Assembly: GCF_002864685.1 (NCBI RefSeq)
Contig: NZ_NMQZ01000019.1
Coordinates: 44,593 to 108,592, forward strand
Source of the DNA: Alloalcanivorax mobilis
GTDB lineage: Bacteria; Pseudomonadota; Gammaproteobacteria; Pseudomonadales; Alcanivoracaceae
DNA length: 64,000 nucleotides
Direction: 5' to 3'
Positions 13,960 through 23,147 of the stretch are shown here, in pieces. The stretch's first letter is position 1. Every line of letters starts with the position of its first letter. The position numbers were made by a program, and so were the translations under genes. Under the pieces are notes generated by a model. That model was not told where the DNA came from and made no database searches. It was given only the letters and a program-made list of their open reading frames with translations.

Positions 13960-16653
13960 ATGGCAGAAACGACCGTAAAAAAGCTGGCCGATGTGGTAGG
14001 TATTCCGGTAGACACGCTGCTCACGCAGATGAAAGAAGCCGGATTGCCTCACACCGATGCCGGTGAAGGGGTCTCCGATGAACAGAAGCAGCAGCTGCTC
14101 GCGCATCTGCGCAAGTCCCATGGTGCCCAGGACGCGGAACCGAAGAAGATCACTCTGAAGCGTCGCTCCACCAGCACCATCAAGACCACCGGTGCCGCGG
14201 GTAAAGCCAAGACCGTGAACGTGGAAGTGCGTAAGAAACGCACCTACGTGAAGCGCGCCGCCGTGGAAGAAGAGGAGCGCGCCGCGGAGGAAGAGGCCCA
14301 GCGTCTGGCGGAAGAGCAGGCCCGTCTGGAGGCCGAGCAAGAAGCCAAGCGCAAAGCGGAAGAAGACGCCCGCAAGGCAGAGGAAGATGCTCTGCGCCGC
14401 GAGCAGGAAGCCCGTGCCCGCGCCGAGCAGGAGCGCAAGGAAGAGGAAGCCCGCGCCGGCCAGGAAAAGGCCAAGCGTGCCTCCGTGCCGAAGCCCGCCA
14501 AGAAAGCGCAGAAAGAAGAAACCGCCGAACAGCGCGCCGAGCGCGAAGCGGAAGAACGCAAGCAGCGTGAGGCGGAAGACGCCCGCCGCAAGCAGGAAGC
14601 CGAAGCGCGCAAGAAAGCTGAGGAAGAAGCCGCCCGTCGTACCGCCGAGGAAGCTCAGCGCATCGCCGAAGAGCTTGAAAAGCGCGAGGGTGAACAGCCC
14701 GCCGAACCGCAGAAAGAAGAGGAAGATAAAGCGTCCTCTATTGTGCGCGATGCCGTGGAAGCCGGTTATCGCACCGAGGAGCGTCAGTCCCGCCGCCGCC
14801 GCCGCAAGTCCAAAGCGGCCGGTGTTGCGCACGGGCAGATGAAAAGCTCCATGAACAAACAGCATGGCTTCAAAAGCCCCACGGAGAAAATGGTATACGA
14901 CGTCGAGATTCCCGAGACCATCACCGTGGCGGAACTGGCTCAGCGCATGAACATCAAGGCCAAGGAACTGATCAAGGCAATGATGAAGATGGGCGAGATG
15001 GCCACCGTCAACCAATACATTGACCAGGAGACCGCGGTCCTGCTGACCGAGGAGATGGGCCACACGCCGAGACTGGTCAAGGGCGAGGAAGAGGCTCTGG
15101 AAGACGATCTGGCCACACTGGCGGATTACAGCGGCATCGATGCGGATGGCCGGGCGCCGGTGGTGACCATCATGGGCCACGTTGACCATGGTAAAACGTC
15201 GTTGCTGGATTACATTCGTCGCGCCAAGGTGGCCGATGCGGAAGCCGGCGGTATCACCCAGCATATCGGTGCCTACCACGTGAACACCGACAAAGGCATG
15301 GTGACCTTCCTGGATACCCCCGGCCACGCGGCGTTCACCGCCATGCGTGCCCGTGGTGCCCGCGCCACCGACATCGTGATCATCGTGGTGGCCGCCGACG
15401 ATGGCGTGATGCCGCAGACCGAAGAAGCGATCAACCACGCCAAGGCCGCCGGTGTGCCGATCATCATCGCGGTCAACAAGGTCGACAAAGAACAGGCCGA
15501 TCCGGACCGGGTCAAGAACGAGCTGGCCGCCAAGGATGTGATCCCGGAAGAGTGGGGCGGCGAATACCAGTTCGTGAACGTCTCCGCGCATTCCGGCCAG
15601 GGTATCGATGATCTGCTCGATTCGGTGCTGGTGCAGGCCGAACTGATGGAGCTCAAGGCGCCCGCCACTGGCCCCGCCAGCGGTGTGGTGATTGAATCCC
15701 GGATCGAGAAAGGTCGCGGCACCGTGGCGTCCGTGCTGGTGCAATCGGGTGAGTTGAAGGTGGGCGACATGCTGATCGCTGGCGCCAACTATGGCCGTGT
15801 TCGCGCCCTGGTCGATGAAAACGGCCAGCAGGTCAAGCAGGCCGGTCCCTCGATCCCGGTGGAGGTGCTGGGTCTGGATGGCGCGCCGGAAGCCGGCGAG
15901 CAGATCCAGGTGGTGCCCGATGAACGCAAGGCGCGGGAAGTGGCCGAGTTCCGTCAGGAGCGCGACCGTGACCTCAAGCTCAAGCGTCAGCAGGCCTCCA
16001 AACTGGAGAACCTGTTCGAGAACATGGGCGCCGACGAGGCCAAGTTGGTCAACATCGTGCTCAAAACCGACGTGCGCGGTTCTCTGGAGGCGCTGATCGG
16101 TGCCCTCAACGACTTGTCCACCGATGAAGTGAAGGTCAGCCTGGTGTCCGCCGGCGTGGGCGCGATCAACGAATCCGACGTCAACCTGGCGATGACCAGT
16201 GAAGCGGTGCTGCTCGGCTTTAACGTGCGCGCCGACTCCAAGGCCAAGCGCCTGTGCGAGCAGGAAGGCATTGATCTGCGCTACTACAGCGTGATCTACG
16301 AGCTGATTGACGACGTCAAACAGGCGCTCAGTGGCCTGCTGGCTCCGGAAAAGCGCGAGCAAATCCTCGGCGTGGCCGAGGTGCGCGACGTGTTCCGCTC
16401 TTCCAAGTTCGGTGCCGTGGCCGGTTGCATGGTGGTCGAGGGTACGCTTTATCGGAACCGCCCGATCCGCGTGCTGCGCGACGATGTGGTGGTGTTCGAA
16501 GGCGAGTTGGAATCGCTGCGCCGCTTCAAGGACGACGTCCCCGAAGTGCGCAACGGCATGGAGTGTGGCATCGCGGTGAAGAGCTACAACGACGTCAAGG
16601 AAGGCGACAAGATCGAGGTGTTTGAAGTGAAGGAGGTGGCGCGCAGCCTTTAA
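13960..16653 (+). CDS. infB: Translation initiation factor IF-2
   Basis: IF-2 delivers initiator tRNA to the 30S P site. The 897-residue protein has an IF2-N domain, a long charged Glu/Ala/Lys/Arg helical linker (about 90-290), and a second N-domain. The GTPase domain follows, with G1 GHVDHGKTS near residue 407, G3 DTPGHAAF and G4 NKVDK; domains II to IV then run to the end. The codon-dense linker is repetitive and produces long antisense open frames that are not genes. Confidence 0.98.
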   Translation: MAETTVKKLADVVGIPVDTLLTQMKEAGLPHTDAGEGVSDEQKQQLLAHLRKSHGAQDAEPKKITLKRRSTSTIKTTGAAGKAKTVNVEVRKKRTYVKRAAVEEEERAAEEEAQRLAEEQARLEAEQEAKRKAEEDARKAEEDALRREQEARARAEQERKEEEARAGQEKAKRASVPKPAKKAQKEETAEQRAEREAEERKQREAEDARRKQEAEARKKAEEEAARRTAEEAQRIAEELEKREGEQPAEPQKEEEDKASSIVRDAVEAGYRTEERQSRRRRRKSKAAGVAHGQMKSSMNKQHGFKSPTEKMVYDVEIPETITVAELAQRMNIKAKELIKAMMKMGEMATVNQYIDQETAVLLTEEMGHTPRLVKGEEEALEDDLATLADYSGIDADGRAPVVTIMGHVDHGKTSLLDYIRRAKVADAEAGGITQHIGAYHVNTDKGMVTFLDTPGHAAFTAMRARGARATDIVIIVVAADDGVMPQTEEAINHAKAAGVPIIIAVNKVDKEQADPDRVKNELAAKDVIPEEWGGEYQFVNVSAHSGQGIDDLLDSVLVQAELMELKAPATGPASGVVIESRIEKGRGTVASVLVQSGELKVGDMLIAGANYGRVRALVDENGQQVKQAGPSIPVEVLGLDGAPEAGEQIQVVPDERKAREVAEFRQERDRDLKLKRQQASKLENLFENMGADEAKLVNIVLKTDVRGSLEALIGALNDLSTDEVKVSLVSAGVGAINESDVNLAMTSEAVLLGFNVRADSKAKRLCEQEGIDLRYYSVIYELIDDVKQALSGLLAPEKREQILGVAEVRDVFRSSKFGAVAGCMVVEGTLYRNRPIRVLRDDVVVFEGELESLRRFKDDVPEVRNGMECGIAVKSYNDVKEGDKIEVFEVKEVARSL

Positions 16654-16665
16654 GCGCGCCTTGCC

Positions 16666-17076
16666 ATGAGCCGACATCAGCGCCCCCGTGGTTTTCAGCG
16701 CACCGACCGTATCGCGGATCAGATCCAGCGGGAGGTGTCGCGCCTGTTGCAGTTCGAACTGAAGGACCCGCGCGTGGGCCTGGTGACGGTGCAGGATGTC
16801 ACCGTTTCCCGGGATCTTTCCTTCGCCGATGTCTACTTCACGTTGCTGGGCGAGGGCGCCGAAGCCGGTGCCCAGGCTCAGGAGATTCTCACCGGCGCGG
16901 CGGGATTTCTGCGCAGCGCCCTGGCGCAGACCCTGAACACCCGCACCACGCCCAAATTGCGCTTTCATTACGATGAGACCCCGGAGCGGGCGGCCAGCCT
17001 GTCCCGGCTGATCGATGAAGCGCGCGCCGAGGACCGGGAAATCGCCCCGGACCGCGACGATACCGATAACGACTGA
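16666..17076 (+). CDS. rbfA: Ribosome-binding factor A
   Basis: RbfA is a KH-like cold-shock factor for 30S maturation. The 136-residue protein shows the family start (RTDRIADQIQREVSRLL) and the segment DPRVGLVTVQDVTVSRDLSFADVYFT. The acidic tail ends in several Asp residues. It starts 12 bp after infB, and truB follows after 17 bp. Confidence 0.95.
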   Translation: MSRHQRPRGFQRTDRIADQIQREVSRLLQFELKDPRVGLVTVQDVTVSRDLSFADVYFTLLGEGAEAGAQAQEILTGAAGFLRSALAQTLNTRTTPKLRFHYDETPERAASLSRLIDEARAEDREIAPDRDDTDND

Positions 17077-17093
17077 TCACGGAGCACTGAGAC

Positions 17094-18014
17094 GTGGGGA
17101 AACGGCGCCGTGGAGGTCGTAATCTCAATGGCATTCTGTTGCTGGATAAAGCCGATGGCGTGACCAGCAACGGCGCGCTACAGATGGCCAAAAAAATGTT
17201 CGCCGCCGCCAAGGCCGGCCACACTGGCAGTCTGGACCCGCTGGCCACCGGCATGCTGCCGATCTGTTTTGGCGAGGCCACCAAGTTCAGCCAGTTCCTG
17301 CTGGACGCGGACAAGCGTTACCAGGTCACCGCGCAACTGGGGGTGACCACCGAAACCGGCGACGCCGATGGTGAAGTGGTCGAGACCCGCCCGGTGGCGG
17401 TCAGCGAAGCGCAGGTGTTGGCGGCGCTGGATCGCTTTCTCGGCGAGATTGAGCAGATCCCGAGCATGTATTCGGCGATTAAGCACAACGGCACACCGCT
17501 GTACAAGCTGGCCCGTGAAGGCATCACCGTGGAGCGTCAGCCGCGCCGGGTGACCATCCACGAAATCAAGGATGCACGCCTGGAAAGCGAAGACCGGGTG
17601 TCCTTCGAGGTGGCCTGCACCAAAGGCACCTACGTGCGCTCGCTGGTGGAAGATCTGGGCGCCGCGCTCGGTTGCGGCGGCCACGTGGTGGTGCTGCGGC
17701 GGCTTTCCGCCGGGCCTTACCCGCAAGAGCGCATGCTGACCCTGGAGCAATTGGGCGAAATCAAGGCCGAGGGCGGTTTCGAGGCCATCGACGAGTTACT
17801 CTTGCCTTTATCCACCAGCGTGGCAGACTGGCCCCGCGTCGCCCTGGGTGACAACGCCGCCTTTTACCTGCGGCAGGGTCAGCCGGTGATGACCAGTGAC
17901 CGCCCGATGGATGGGTGGGTGAGTGTTTACCAGGCCTCCACGGACGAATTCCTGGGGGTGGGTGAAATACTGGAAGATGGACGCATCGCGCCCCGTCGTC
18001 TGGTAAGCGACTGA
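17094..18014 (+). CDS. truB: tRNA pseudouridine(55) synthase
   Basis: TruB makes pseudouridine 55 in the T-loop of tRNAs. The 306-residue protein has the catalytic Asp in [15 protein letters not shown] (near residue 45), the KRYQV strand, and the C-terminal region common to proteobacterial TruB. It starts with GTG after a GGAG site. It lies in the order rbfA-truB-rpsO. Confidence 0.96.
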   Translation: MGKRRRGGRNLNGILLLDKADGVTSNGALQMAKKMFAAAKAGHTGSLDPLATGMLPICFGEATKFSQFLLDADKRYQVTAQLGVTTETGDADGEVVETRPVAVSEAQVLAALDRFLGEIEQIPSMYSAIKHNGTPLYKLAREGITVERQPRRVTIHEIKDARLESEDRVSFEVACTKGTYVRSLVEDLGAALGCGGHVVVLRRLSAGPYPQERMLTLEQLGEIKAEGGFEAIDELLLPLSTSVADWPRVALGDNAAFYLRQGQPVMTSDRPMDGWVSVYQASTDEFLGVGEILEDGRIAPRRLVSD

Positions 18015-18105
18015 TCTTCGGCTCGGTCGCCAATGGCAACAGGACGGCAGCTATAAATATGCATGGCTGGCCGTGTCTTCTAATCGCATATTTGGAGAAG
18101 TAACA

Positions 18106-18375
18106 ATGGCGTTGACCACTGAAAAGAAAGCGGAAATCCTCAAGGAATTTGGCCGTAAAGACGGCGATACCGGTTCCCCGGAAGTGCAGGTTGCCCTGCT
18201 TACCGAGAACATCAACCTGCTGCAGGGTCACTTCAAGGACCACAAGAAGGATCACCACAGCCGCCGTGGTCTGATTCGCATGGTTAACCAGCGTCGTAAG
18301 CTGTTGGATTACCTGGCCGGCAAGAAGCCGGACAGCTACCTGAAGCTGATTGAGCGTCTGGGCCTGCGTCGCTAA
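18106..18375 (+). CDS. rpsO: 30S ribosomal protein S15
   Basis: S15 binds 16S rRNA at the h20-h22 junction. The 89-residue protein is standard, with the motif [25 protein letters not shown]. The start at 18106 has a GGAGAAG site; the longer frame from 18073 is not family-like. A strong terminator follows before pnp. Confidence 0.97.
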   Translation: MALTTEKKAEILKEFGRKDGDTGSPEVQVALLTENINLLQGHFKDHKKDHHSRRGLIRMVNQRRKLLDYLAGKKPDSYLKLIERLGLRR

Positions 18376-18460
18376 GACGCGCTCCGGTACTCTTCGGCTC
18401 CGCCCGTCCGGTTAACCGGCGGTCGGAAACGATGGGACGCGCAGCAGCATCGGTATCACA

Positions 18461-18497
18461 ACGGAAGCCCGGCCCGCGCCGGGCTTCCGTTGTTTTT
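18461..18497 (+). terminator. Intrinsic terminator between rpsO and pnp
   Basis: A 13-bp GC-rich inverted repeat (ACGGAAGCCCGGC with GCCGGGCTTCCGT) is followed by TGTTTTT. It is strong, so pnp likely depends on its own promoter or on readthrough. Confidence 0.9.
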
Positions 18498-18571
18498 GCA
18501 CGCTGGAAAAGGCTTCGGCACTGGCCGGGGTCGGGTTATCATGCCCTGCACGCCAAAAGGCTGAAAGTAAA

Positions 18572-18600
18572 GAGACGTGAGACGAAAGACGTAGAGACGA
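18572..18600 (+). repeat. Solo heptad tandem array upstream of pnp
   Basis: Units GAGACGT, GAGACGA, AAGACGT and, after one extra A, GAGACGA run in tandem just before the pnp ribosome site. They recall the 7-nt units in the palindromes at 768, 4663 and 43194, but I see no inverted partner arm nearby. The purine-rich RNA could influence pnp leader processing. Confidence 0.55.
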
Positions 18601-18615
18601 GGGAAGAGAAGAGAT

Positions 18616-20709
18616 ATGTTCAAAATTGTGCGTAAAGAAATTCAATATGGCAGCGACACCGTGGTGCTGGAAACCGGCCGCATCGCCCGCCAGGCCACCG
18701 GCGCTGTCATGGTCACCATCGGTGCCACCCAGGTGCTGGTCACCGTGGTCGGTAAAAAAGAAGCCGACCCCAACAAGCCGTTTTTTCCGCTGACCGTTAA
18801 CTATCAGGAAAAGACCTACGCCACCGGCCGCATCCCTGGCGGCTTCTTCAAGCGTGAAGGCCGGCCCAGCGAGAAAGAGACGCTGACCTGCCGCCTGATC
18901 GACCGGCCGATCCGCCCGTTGTTCCCCAAGGGCTTCATGAACGAAGTCCAGATCATCGCCACGGTGATGTCCTCCGATAAAGACCGTGATCCGGATATCG
19001 CCGCCATGATCGGCACCTCCGCCGCTCTGGCCATCTCCGGGATTCCGTTTAACGGACCGATCGGCGCCGCCCGCGTCGGTTTCAAGGACGGCATGTACCT
19101 GCTCAACCCGGGTTACTCCGAGCTGCAGGAATCCGACCTGAACCTGGTGGTGGCTGGCACCGAAGCCGCCGTGCTGATGGTGGAATCGGAAGCCAAGGAG
19201 CTCTCCGAGGACCAGATGCTGGGCGCCGTGCTGTTCGGCCACCAGGAGATGCAGACGGTGATCGACGGCATTAAAGGTTTCGCCGCCGAAGCCGGCAAGC
19301 CGACCTGGGAATGGTCCGCCGCCGAGGACAACGCCGAGCTCAAAGCCGCCATCAAAGCCCGCTTTGAAGCGCCGCTGGCCGAGGCCTACACGATCACCGA
19401 AAAAATGGCTCGCTACCAGAAAGTGGGTGAGCTGAAAGATGCCTGCGTGGCTGAGTTCGCCACCGACGCCGAAGGCGCGCCGCAGGCCGGTGAAGTGAAG
19501 GAGCTGTTCGCCAAGATCGAGAAGAGCGTGGTGCGCGAAGGCATCCTTTCCGGCAAGCCGCGCATCGACGGCCGCGCGCTGGACGCGGTGCGCTCCATCG
19601 ATTGCCAGGTGGGGCTGCTCAATAAAACCCACGGTTCCGCCCTGTTCACCCGTGGCGAAACCCAGGCGATCGTGACCGCCACCCTCGGTGGCATGCGCGA
19701 TGCCCAGTTTATCGACGCCCTGGAAGGGTCGCGCCAGGATCACTTCATGCTGCAGTACAACTTCCCTCCCTACTGCGTGGGTGAGACCGGCATGGTCGGC
19801 TCCCCCAAGCGCCGCGAGATCGGCCACGGCCGTCTGGCGCGTCGCGGTGTGGAAGCGGTGGTGCCCAGTGAGAAGACGTTCCCGTACTCCATTCGCGTGG
19901 TCTCCGAGATCACCGAATCCAACGGCTCCTCTTCGATGGCCAGTGTGTGTGGCACCTCAATGGCGCTGATGGACGCCGGGGTGCCGTTGAGCGCGCCGGT
20001 GGCGGGCATTGCCATGGGCCTGGTGAAGGAATCCGACGGCCGTTTCGCGGTGCTGTCCGATATTCTCGGCGACGAAGATCACCTCGGCGACATGGACTTC
20101 AAAGTGGCCGGCACCGGCCGCGGCGTGACCGCCCTGCAGATGGACATCAAAATCGAGGGCATCACCGAAGAGATCATGGAAAAGGCGTTGGAGCAGGCTC
20201 GCTCCGGCCGCGTCCATATTCTCGGTGAAATGGCCAAGGCGATCTCCCAGTCCCGTTCAGAAGTGTCCGAGAACGCGCCGACCCTGATTACCCTGAAGAT
20301 CAACTCCGATAAGATTCGTGATGTGATCGGTAAAGGCGGCGCCACCATTCGCGCGCTCACCGAAGAGACCAAATGCACCATCGATATTGAAGACGATGGC
20401 AGCGTTAAAATCTACGGCGAGACCCGCGAAGCGGCCGCCGAAGCGAAGCGTCGTGTCGAGGAAATCACCGCCGAAGCCGAGATCGACAAGATCTACGACG
20501 GCAAGGTAATCCGGGTGGTGGATTTCGGTGCGTTCGTACAGATCATGCCCGGCACCGAAGGCCTGCTGCACATCTCCCAGATCGCGGAAGAGCGGGTGGA
20601 GAAGGTGACCGACTACGTGAACGAAGGCGACATGATCAAAGTGAAGGTTCTGGACGTGGACCAGCGTGGCCGCATCAAGCTGTCCATGAAGGAAGCCAAG
20701 GAGTCCTAG
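18616..20709 (+). CDS. pnp: Polyribonucleotide nucleotidyltransferase (PNPase)
   Basis: PNPase is the phosphorolytic 3'-5' exoribonuclease of the degradosome. The 697-residue protein has two RNase PH-like halves (about 1-220 and 300-540), with [12 protein letters not shown] in the first and [14 protein letters not shown] in the second. A KH domain (about 553-610, [18 protein letters not shown]) and an S1 domain (about 620-690, [26 protein letters not shown]) follow. It follows rpsO, as in most gammaproteobacteria, and ends in a clear terminator. Confidence 0.98.
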   Translation: MFKIVRKEIQYGSDTVVLETGRIARQATGAVMVTIGATQVLVTVVGKKEADPNKPFFPLTVNYQEKTYATGRIPGGFFKREGRPSEKETLTCRLIDRPIRPLFPKGFMNEVQIIATVMSSDKDRDPDIAAMIGTSAALAISGIPFNGPIGAARVGFKDGMYLLNPGYSELQESDLNLVVAGTEAAVLMVESEAKELSEDQMLGAVLFGHQEMQTVIDGIKGFAAEAGKPTWEWSAAEDNAELKAAIKARFEAPLAEAYTITEKMARYQKVGELKDACVAEFATDAEGAPQAGEVKELFAKIEKSVVREGILSGKPRIDGRALDAVRSIDCQVGLLNKTHGSALFTRGETQAIVTATLGGMRDAQFIDALEGSRQDHFMLQYNFPPYCVGETGMVGSPKRREIGHGRLARRGVEAVVPSEKTFPYSIRVVSEITESNGSSSMASVCGTSMALMDAGVPLSAPVAGIAMGLVKESDGRFAVLSDILGDEDHLGDMDFKVAGTGRGVTALQMDIKIEGITEEIMEKALEQARSGRVHILGEMAKAISQSRSEVSENAPTLITLKINSDKIRDVIGKGGATIRALTEETKCTIDIEDDGSVKIYGETREAAAEAKRRVEEITAEAEIDKIYDGKVIRVVDFGAFVQIMPGTEGLLHISQIAEERVEKVTDYVNEGDMIKVKVLDVDQRGRIKLSMKEAKES

Positions 20710-20743
20710 GCTTTTACCTTCGACAACAACTTTGCTACATTTT

Positions 20744-20769
20744 AAGCCCGCCTCTCGGCGGGCTTTTTT
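20744..20769 (+). terminator. Intrinsic terminator after pnp
   Basis: The 9-bp stem AAGCCCGCC/GGCGGGCTT with a 4-nt loop and a run of six T is a textbook rho-independent terminator. Confidence 0.93.
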
Positions 20770-20788
20770 ATGACTGGGGAAAATTATA

Positions 20789-21325
20789 ATGAAAAAAGGA
20801 CTGCTGGCCCTGAGCGGGTCGCTGTGGTTGTGCGGCTGTGCCTCGATTATCTCCACCTCCAATTATCCGGTATCGATTCAGAGTACCCCTCCGGGTGCCA
20901 GGTATGTAATTACTAACATACGCACGGATGAAACGATCAAAAGCGGCGTCACGCCGGATCGCGTCAGCCTTTCATCAAAGAACGGATTCTTTTCCGGCGC
21001 CCGCTACCGGGTCAGTTTCGAGCAAGACGGCTATCAGAATGCCGAGATTCCCATTTCCGCCTCCATGGACGGCTGGTATTTCGGCAATATCCTGTTGGGC
21101 GGCTTGCTCGGTATGCTGATCATCGACCCGGCCACCGGGGCCATGTGGAAGCTCAACGACCAGGTACAGAGCGCGCTGGTGGCGGTGCCGCAGCCCCCGC
21201 CGCCGACCGTTTCGCCGCTGGCCCCAGGCGTGGCGGCGCCGGTTGAAACGCCTGCGCGGGCCGATGACGTGCACGAAGACGCCACCGCCGGGCAACAGGA
21301 TCGGCTGACGTCGTTGTCTCGCTGA
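20789..21325 (+). CDS. PEGA-like outer-membrane lipoprotein, function unknown
   Basis: This 178-residue protein starts MKKGLLALSGSLWLCGCAS; the lipobox LCGC places the acylated Cys near residue 17. A beta-rich segment (about 25-90: STPPGARYVIT...GARYRVSFEQDGYQN) resembles PEGA or carboxypeptidase-regulatory-like surface domains. A Gly/Leu hydrophobic segment near 95-112 (FGNILLGGLLGMLIID) and a Pro/Ala-rich tail follow. The GGGGA site and ATG are clear. It stands alone between the pnp terminator and marR. Short secreted PEGA lipoproteins of this type are often annotated only as hypothetical; I do not assign a role. Confidence 0.8.
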   Translation: MKKGLLALSGSLWLCGCASIISTSNYPVSIQSTPPGARYVITNIRTDETIKSGVTPDRVSLSSKNGFFSGARYRVSFEQDGYQNAEIPISASMDGWYFGNILLGGLLGMLIIDPATGAMWKLNDQVQSALVAVPQPPPPTVSPLAPGVAAPVETPARADDVHEDATAGQQDRLTSLSR

Positions 21326-21373
21326 CCGTTGCCGTTTGCTCCCGGTTTGACCCTCCCTGCCTGACCCTCCCGG

Positions 21374-21414
21374 GCCGCCTTCCGGCGGCTCGTCGTCCCG
21401 CTCGACGAGCGGGA
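21374..21414 (+). terminator. Hairpins after the lipoprotein gene
   Basis: Two adjacent inverted repeats, GCCGCC/GGCGGC and GTCCCGCTCG/CGAGCGGGAC, lie about 50 bp downstream of the lipoprotein stop. There is no T-tract, so termination is plausible but not certain. Confidence 0.45.
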
Positions 21415-21512
21415 CCGCCCGCTGTTTATCCCTTCTGGTTTTCGCCGAAACGGCGGTCCGTGCCCGGCGCTGTTTAATGAGCTGACCTTACGGGTCAACC
21501 CGGTTTATGCTC

Positions 21513-21541
21513 TTGGCAAATTTCATAAGGGTCCTTATAAT
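21513..21541 (+). promoter_or_regulatory. Sigma70 promoter with overlapping inverted repeat (putative MarR operator)
   Basis: -35 TTGGCA (21513-21518), a 17-bp spacer, and a perfect -10 TATAAT (21536-21541). The palindrome ATAAGG-GT-CCTTAT (21525-21538) covers the spacer and the -10 box, the typical position of an autorepressor operator. The marR start lies 25 bp downstream. Confidence 0.75.
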
Positions 21542-21565
21542 TAACATCCTGATAAAGGAGACCCT

Positions 21566-21997
21566 ATGAGCAGCGATGCGACCGTTGGCTTTGGCTTGCA
21601 CGATGTGGCCCGCATGATGCGCCGGGATTTTGACAGCCGCGCCCGTGAGCAGGGGCTCACCCGCGCCCGTTGGCAGGTGCTGTGGTATCTGGCCCGCAGC
21701 GAGGGGATCTATCAGGCGGCGCTGGCGGAGTTGCTCGGTGTCGCGCCGATCTCCCTGACCCGCCAGCTTGATCGCCTGGAAGAGGAAGGGCTGGTTGAGC
21801 GCCGCGCCGACCCGCAGGACCGGCGCCGCTATCGCCTCTACCTGACCACCCAGGCCCAGCCGGCGCTGGATAACCTGCGGCAACTGGCGGCCCAGACCCG
21901 CGAGCGCGCTCTGGCCGGGCTCGGCGAGGGCGACATCGAGGCGCTGCAGCGCATGCTCAACGTGATGCGCGCCAACCTCTGCGACAAAGCGGGTTAA
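21566..21997 (+). CDS. MarR-family transcriptional regulator
   Basis: A 143-residue winged-helix regulator, probably a repressor of itself and the downstream efflux genes. The central helix-turn-helix and wing are visible: ALAELLGVAPISLTRQLDRLEEEGLVERRADPQDRRRYRLYLT (DxRxxxxxLT wing near 80-100). Flanking helices form the dimerisation and ligand pocket. It lies 97 bp upstream of the HlyD/DHA2 pair on the same strand, the arrangement seen in emrRAB-type operons. It starts after a GGAG site. Confidence 0.92.
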   Translation: MSSDATVGFGLHDVARMMRRDFDSRAREQGLTRARWQVLWYLARSEGIYQAALAELLGVAPISLTRQLDRLEEEGLVERRADPQDRRRYRLYLTTQAQPALDNLRQLAAQTRERALAGLGEGDIEALQRMLNVMRANLCDKAG

Positions 21998-22094
21998 GAC
22001 GCCGGTTTATCAAGGCCTGGTTTATCAGCACATTGCCGTAGCACGGCGGGGAAGAACCAGCGGGTTCTTCGTTACCCCTTCGAAGGAGAACCGA

Positions 22095-23147
22095 GTGACA
22101 ACGACGCAACGAAACCGCCGCCTTTCCATGGGGCTTGGGTTGGTGATCGCCCTTGCGGTGGTGCTTTGGCTGCTGTTTGGCGGCAAGCGTTACATCAGTA
22201 CCGACAATGCCTATATCAAAATCGACATGATCTCGCTGACCGCCAACGTGAGCGGCCCGCTGGTGGCGGTCAATGTGGAGCGCAACCAGGCGGTGAGCAA
22301 AGGCGACGTGCTCGCCGAGGTGGACCCGCAGCCCTACCGGATTGCGCTGGCCCAGGCCAAGGCCGATCAGCAGGCGGTGCGCAATCGGATTTTGTCGCTG
22401 CGCGCCGACTACGCACGCGTGCAGGCGGAGAAAGCCCAGGCCGGCCGCGACGCCGCCTATTATCAGCGCGAGCTGGGCCGTTTCCAGCGCCTCGATAAAG
22501 TGGCGGTTTCCAAGACCCAGCTCGACGCCGCCGAACAGAAGCTCAACCAGGCCCGTGCCGATGTGGCGGTGGACCAGCAGGAACTGGCCAGCCTCAAGGC
22601 GCAGCTGGCCGGCGGGCCGGACGTAGCGATTGAGGATCACCCGGATTACCAGGCCGCCACCGCGCGCCTGGAACAAGCTGAGTACGACCTTGCCCACACG
22701 CGCATCATTGCCCCCGCCAACGGTGTCATGGGGGGTTCCACGCCGATGGTGGGTGAGCGCGTCAATGCCGGGGTGCCGGTGCTCACGCTGGCGAAGAATC
22801 ACGCCATCTGGGTGGAGGTGAACCTTAAGGAAACCGAGCTCACCAATGTGCGCGAAGGCCAGGACGCCGAGGTCGAGGTGGACACCTACCCCGGCGTGGT
22901 CTGGAAGGCGAAAGTGCAGAGCCTGAGCCCGGCGGCGGGGTCCGAATACGCCTTGATTCCGCCGCAGAACGCCAGTGGCAACTGGGTCAAGGTAGTGCAG
23001 CGGGTGCCGGTGAAGCTGGTACTGGTGAGCACCGAGGGCAAGCCGCCGTTGCGGGCCGGCATGAGCGCGGAAATCTCCATCGACACCAAGGTGTCGCTGC
23101 TCGGCGACGACGCGCCGAAAGACCGGACCGCCGATGCCACGGATTAA
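22095..23147 (+). CDS. HlyD/EmrA-family periplasmic adaptor subunit
   Basis: A membrane-fusion adaptor of a tripartite drug exporter. The 350-residue protein has one N-terminal TM (about 11-27), a biotinyl-lipoyl half (DNAYIKIDMISLTANVSGPLVAVNVERNQAVSKGDVLAEVD), a coiled-coil hairpin (about 80-180), and a second lipoyl/beta-barrel region (ARIIAPANGVMGGSTPMVGERV). It starts with GTG after GAAGGAGAA. Its end overlaps the transporter by 14 bp. The outer-membrane TolC-type partner is not in the window. Confidence 0.93.
   Translation: MTTTQRNRRLSMGLGLVIALAVVLWLLFGGKRYISTDNAYIKIDMISLTANVSGPLVAVNVERNQAVSKGDVLAEVDPQPYRIALAQAKADQQAVRNRILSLRADYARVQAEKAQAGRDAAYYQRELGRFQRLDKVAVSKTQLDAAEQKLNQARADVAVDQQELASLKAQLAGGPDVAIEDHPDYQAATARLEQAEYDLAHTRIIAPANGVMGGSTPMVGERVNAGVPVLTLAKNHAIWVEVNLKETELTNVREGQDAEVEVDTYPGVVWKAKVQSLSPAAGSEYALIPPQNASGNWVKVVQRVPVKLVLVSTEGKPPLRAGMSAEISIDTKVSLLGDDAPKDRTADATD

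Noticed and set aside
13123..16968. A 1281-codon antisense open frame across nusA and infB
   Set aside because: It lies opposite two certain genes; its His/Gly/Leu-rich, motif-free product is the usual shadow of GC-rich coding sequence.
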